Origin: Hemicentrotus pulcherrimus
Taxonomy: Eukaryota > Echinodermata > Echinoidea > Camarodonta > Strongylocentrotidae
DNA: 20,997 nt
Assembly (NCBI GenBank): GCA_003118195.1
Contig: BEXV01000442.1
Location: forward strand, 59,911 to 80,907
Direction: 5' to 3'
Position 1 is the stretch's first letter, and each line of letters begins with the position of its first letter. Both the position numbers and the translations under genes were made by a program. The notes beneath the pieces are model-generated. The model made no database searches and was not told the origin of the DNA. It saw only the letters and a list, made by a program, of their open reading frames with translations. This document shows, piece by piece, positions 18,952 through 20,997 of the stretch.

Positions 18952-19447
18952 TTAAAAGGAAAGTCCACCCTGAACTTAAGTTGTTTTCAATAAAAGCAGA
19001 ACAGTGAGAGAAACATATCAGTGAAGGTTTGACGAAAATCCGACAAAGGATACAAAAGTTATGCATTTTTAAAGTTTTAATTTTGTGACGTCACATGCAA
19101 GCTGCTCTCCTATACGTTGTGTACTGTAAATTTCATAAATTGCCATTTTCTCAGAAAAATAATTATCATTTTACCTGTGCATTCGATATATTATCAGGCA
19201 CATGCTTTTATACACGCCTCTATGAAATAGATCCATTCCTTCATCAAGAACCATGAAACGGGGGCAATTTATGGAAATTACAGTATACAACATATGGATG
19301 AGCAGTTACGTCACAAAATTAAAACTTTAAAAATTCATAACTTTTGTATCCTTTGTCGGATTTTCGTCAAACCTACACTGATATGTTTCTCTCACTGTTC
19401 TGCTTTTATTAAAAACAACTTAAGTTCAGGGTGGACTTTCCCTTTAA
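18952..19447. mobile_element. Fold-back element with ~185-bp arms, TTAA ends
   Basis: The left arm (18956-19144) and right arm (19263-19443) are inverted copies of each other over nearly their whole length, around an unpaired centre of about 118 bp. The ends are TTAA|AAGGAAAGTCCACCC and GGGTGGACTTTCCCT|TTAA. Shared landmarks include CTTAAGTTGTTTT, AGAAACATATCAGTG, TTTGTGACGTCAC / GTGACGTAAC-type words, and ACTGTAAATTTC..ATAAATTGCC. No coding capacity. It is a large MITE whose RNA would fold into a long hairpin. It starts 20 bp after exon 3 of the peptide gene. Confidence 0.88.
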
Positions 19448-19527
19448 AACGTTGTCTTCTTCCGATCGAGAATGGTAATTTCATGGAATAAAGAATCACG
19501 GGAAGCTTTTCATATTAGCAGGGGGAG

Positions 19528-19720
19528 TGTGTGTGTGTGTGTGTGTATTTGGGTTTTTACAGACGTGTATCAATCAGATATGATTATTTACGTCTGGGGA
19601 CCGACCTTTAAACGTCACCATCCGAAAGACGTGACTCAGTTTCGAACCTGCGTCCTCGGCTGAATCAGTTTGTAACTTCCACTGTTAGCTGGATTACAGG
19701 CGCACGCCACAACGCCTAGG
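19528..19720 (-). mobile_element. SINE with 7SL-like head and conserved core
   Basis: Minus strand, 5' to 3'. The head (19720 to about 19685) is GGCGTTGTGGCGTGCGCC then TGTAATCCAGCTA, close to the 5' domain of 7SL RNA (GTGGCGCGTGCCTGTAATCCCAGCTA). Next is CGCAGGTTCGAAACTGAGTC (about 19650), a B-box-like word. Then the core CTTTCGGATGG(TG)ACGTTTAAA with GGTCGGTCCCC, which I recall from dispersed invertebrate SINEs. Last, GTAAAAACCCAAATACAC runs into a (CA)n tail (plus-strand GT run, 19528-19547). The 7SL-like word also explains its likeness to Alu. Flanking duplications are not obvious. The family is inferred from memory. Confidence 0.7.
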
Positions 19721-19933
19721 GGATGGGGAGGGGGCTCATTTTTACACAACGGCCTAGCCATGTTCTTCAACAACTTGCGCGGTGATCTGGAGAAAGAGAC
19801 TACGTCATATAAGCTCATATTATAGAGATATAATCTGTGATGTGTCTCTACGGCATATATAGAAATAAAATGAACGTACACAAGCACCATTAATGATTAA
19901 TACCACGAGGATGAATACTATACAAATGAAGGC
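19721..19933. other. Intronic spacer between SINE and repeat A
   Basis: G-rich at the left (GGGGATGGGGAGGGGG). From 19763 a frame of about 35 codons opens after CCTAG, but the candidate acceptor has a poor pyrimidine tract. Not called as an exon. Confidence 0.35.
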
Positions 19934-20112
19934 TCTAAAGCCGTTCTTACAATAGCCCCACTGATATCAATCTATGATCACTGACAGGTGGTTATCTCAT
20001 CGAATCACCTCTCAAATTAACATAAGAAAAAGGAGACCATTGTGGAACCGCTTAGGCATTGTTTGCTATATAGAAGGCGCAAGTAGCATTAAGTAGTTCA
20101 GTGGAGCTTTAA
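19934..20112 (+). repeat. Repeat A, copy 3
   Basis: Same orientation as copy 1. It shares GACAGGTGGTTATCTCATC, ACATAAGAAAAAGGA and GCAAGTAGC. The left edge is TCTAAAGCC and the right edge GGAGCTTTAA (TTAA 20109-20112). It is the most diverged of the three. It has no X partner beside it. Confidence 0.65.
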
Positions 20113-20284
20113 GAGGATGGAGGAATCTTTGCCATACAAATTAATATTGGTCCTGCCTGGTCTGCTATTCAACGCGCGAGAGCGAAGCGAGTGAGTAATT
20201 ACCACTCTTTGAATATGCATGCAACTTATTTACAATGTACGTCTGTTTTGTTTCCTATTTTATAATCTAATTCATATTTTTCAG

Positions 20285-20405
20285 TGTCCATGTAATGGCA
20301 TAATAATTATTCAATATAGATATATTTTTTTTTAAACAGAAAAACCAAATGAATTTTCTTATCGATCTAAATGCTTATAACTATTTCATCATCAAATTTG
20401 AGTAA
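20285..20405 (+). CDS. Candidate last exon(s) of the peptide gene
   Basis: Two acceptors both fit the phase-0 donor at 18932. AG at 20283-20284 follows TCTAATTCATATTTTTCAG and opens TGT CCA TGT AAT GGC; it gives CPCNGIIIIQYRYIFF and a stop at 20333-20335 (74-residue precursor). AG at 20338-20339 follows a T run and AAACAG; it gives KNQMNFLIDLNAYNYFIIKF, then E, and a stop at 20403-20405 (79 residues). The first adds two cysteines, the second none. No AATAAA lies close downstream, and the true last exon may lie outside the window. Confidence 0.3.
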
Positions 20406-20786
20406 TGCTGTAAATATTACACAGTATTTATGTTTGCAATGAGGAATTAAGGGTATTGAAAGAGAAAGATAGTTCTATCAACTATGCATACGTCACAGGG
20501 GTACCTGTGAAGCTTTGTTTGCCATTTCAATAGCCGTTATTGAGGAAGTGCTATTGATTTCCAAAAGTGACCAAAATCCGAGAATGAAAAACAATCCTGA
20601 CCATTATACCCCAATAGGTTTGGCCTACGGTTAATCTCTCTCCCGTCATCTTAAATTTGTAAAAAATGGTTCGATAAAAGGGTCATACACGATGGCATTA
20701 ACGCCTACATCAGAGATTTGTTTTGATAAAATCTCAAAAGCCTTTGAGTGGCTGTTTTTTACAAATCGTCATCTTTTTCCCATCGA
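20406..20786. other. Spacer with no recognised feature
   Basis: AT-rich. A small hairpin, GAGATTT(8)AAATCTC-like, lies near 20717. Nothing supported as a gene. Confidence 0.4.
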
Positions 20787-20809
20787 GGGGAAGGGGGAGG
20801 GGGAGGGGG
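20787..20809 (+). other. G-rich tract, possible G-quadruplex
   Basis: Four runs of 4-5 G separated by one or two A within 23 bases, which meets the usual G4 pattern on the plus strand. Confidence 0.75.
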
Positions 20810-20907
20810 CGTGAGTTAAATTGAGATCTCTTTCTTCAGCGGGAATGAACAGAAAAAAAAAAAACTAATAATTTGGTCAGTATGAACTTGTTGCCAAAAA
20901 AACCGTA

Positions 20908-20997
20908 TCAGGACAATTACCCCCTGGGCAATCACCCCCCGGGCAATTACCCCCGGAAAACTACCCCCGTAGGACGATTACCCCCCGGAAAATTACC
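20908..20997 (+). repeat. C-rich minisatellite running off the window
   Basis: Degenerate units of 14-18 bp on the pattern GG(G/A)(C/A)AATTACCCCCC, about six in number, still continuing at the last base. Units vary at one or two positions (CAATCAC, AAACTAC, GACGATTAC). Confidence 0.85.

Noticed and set aside
19685..19720. Possible human Alu contamination
   Set aside because: The likeness is limited to the short 7SL-derived word. The sequence then continues into an invertebrate-type SINE core, not into Alu.
19763..19868. 35-codon open stretch as an alternative exon 4
   Set aside because: The acceptor CCTAG lacks a pyrimidine tract and the segment sits between mobile elements.

Overview
This is AT-rich eukaryotic DNA dominated by repeats. 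It has no operon-like gene packing and no long open reading frame. The repeats are of kinds common in marine invertebrates: TTAA-flanked non-autonomous elements, a long fold-back element, a SINE with a 7SL-like head, LINE remnants, and many microsatellites and minisatellites. From memory, the fold-back ends (AAGTCCACCCTGA type) and the SINE core (CTTTCGGATGG..ACGTTTAAA) resemble echinoderm or other marine deuterostome repeats. A sea urchin or relative is my best guess, but that is an inference and no search was possible.

Layout. 1-630: an unknown repeat X (97-290) and a ~190-bp repeat A (431-621). 1560-4700: a decayed tRNA-like unit, a 386-bp TTAA element (M1), AT-rich spacer and an imperfect tRNA-like stretch. 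4560-5450: GT microsatellite and LINE-tail-like DNA holding a conserved hairpin. 5861-6303: a short tandem repeat that reverses orientation at its midpoint. 6453-6590: a LINE 3' end on the minus strand with a (GATA)n tail. 6889-7840: a 952-bp terminal-inverted-repeat element flanked by TA. 7858-9740: simple repeats and a 196-bp-spaced duplication. 10344-12425: LINE-tail-like DNA, a second copy of the hairpin and a ~350-bp polypurine tract. 12426-12809: M2, the inverted partner of M1. 12984-13441: a 232-bp tandem duplication. 14150-14335: a dead reverse-transcriptase fragment. 14635-15351: repeats A and X again, as a mirror image of the left end.

The one gene I can support is on the plus strand from 16328. 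Three short exons (16328-16385, 17305-17351, 18864-18932) join in frame through canonical GT/AG sites, two of them GTAAGT donors. They encode a signal peptide followed by a very basic segment and a short tail rich in aromatic residues. The last exon is either one of two candidates at 20285-20405 or lies beyond the window. I do not recognise the family; a small secreted peptide (antimicrobial, neuropeptide or cytokine-like) is a hypothesis. Its third intron is packed with mobile DNA: the fold-back element starting 20 bp after exon 3, the SINE, and a third copy of repeat A.
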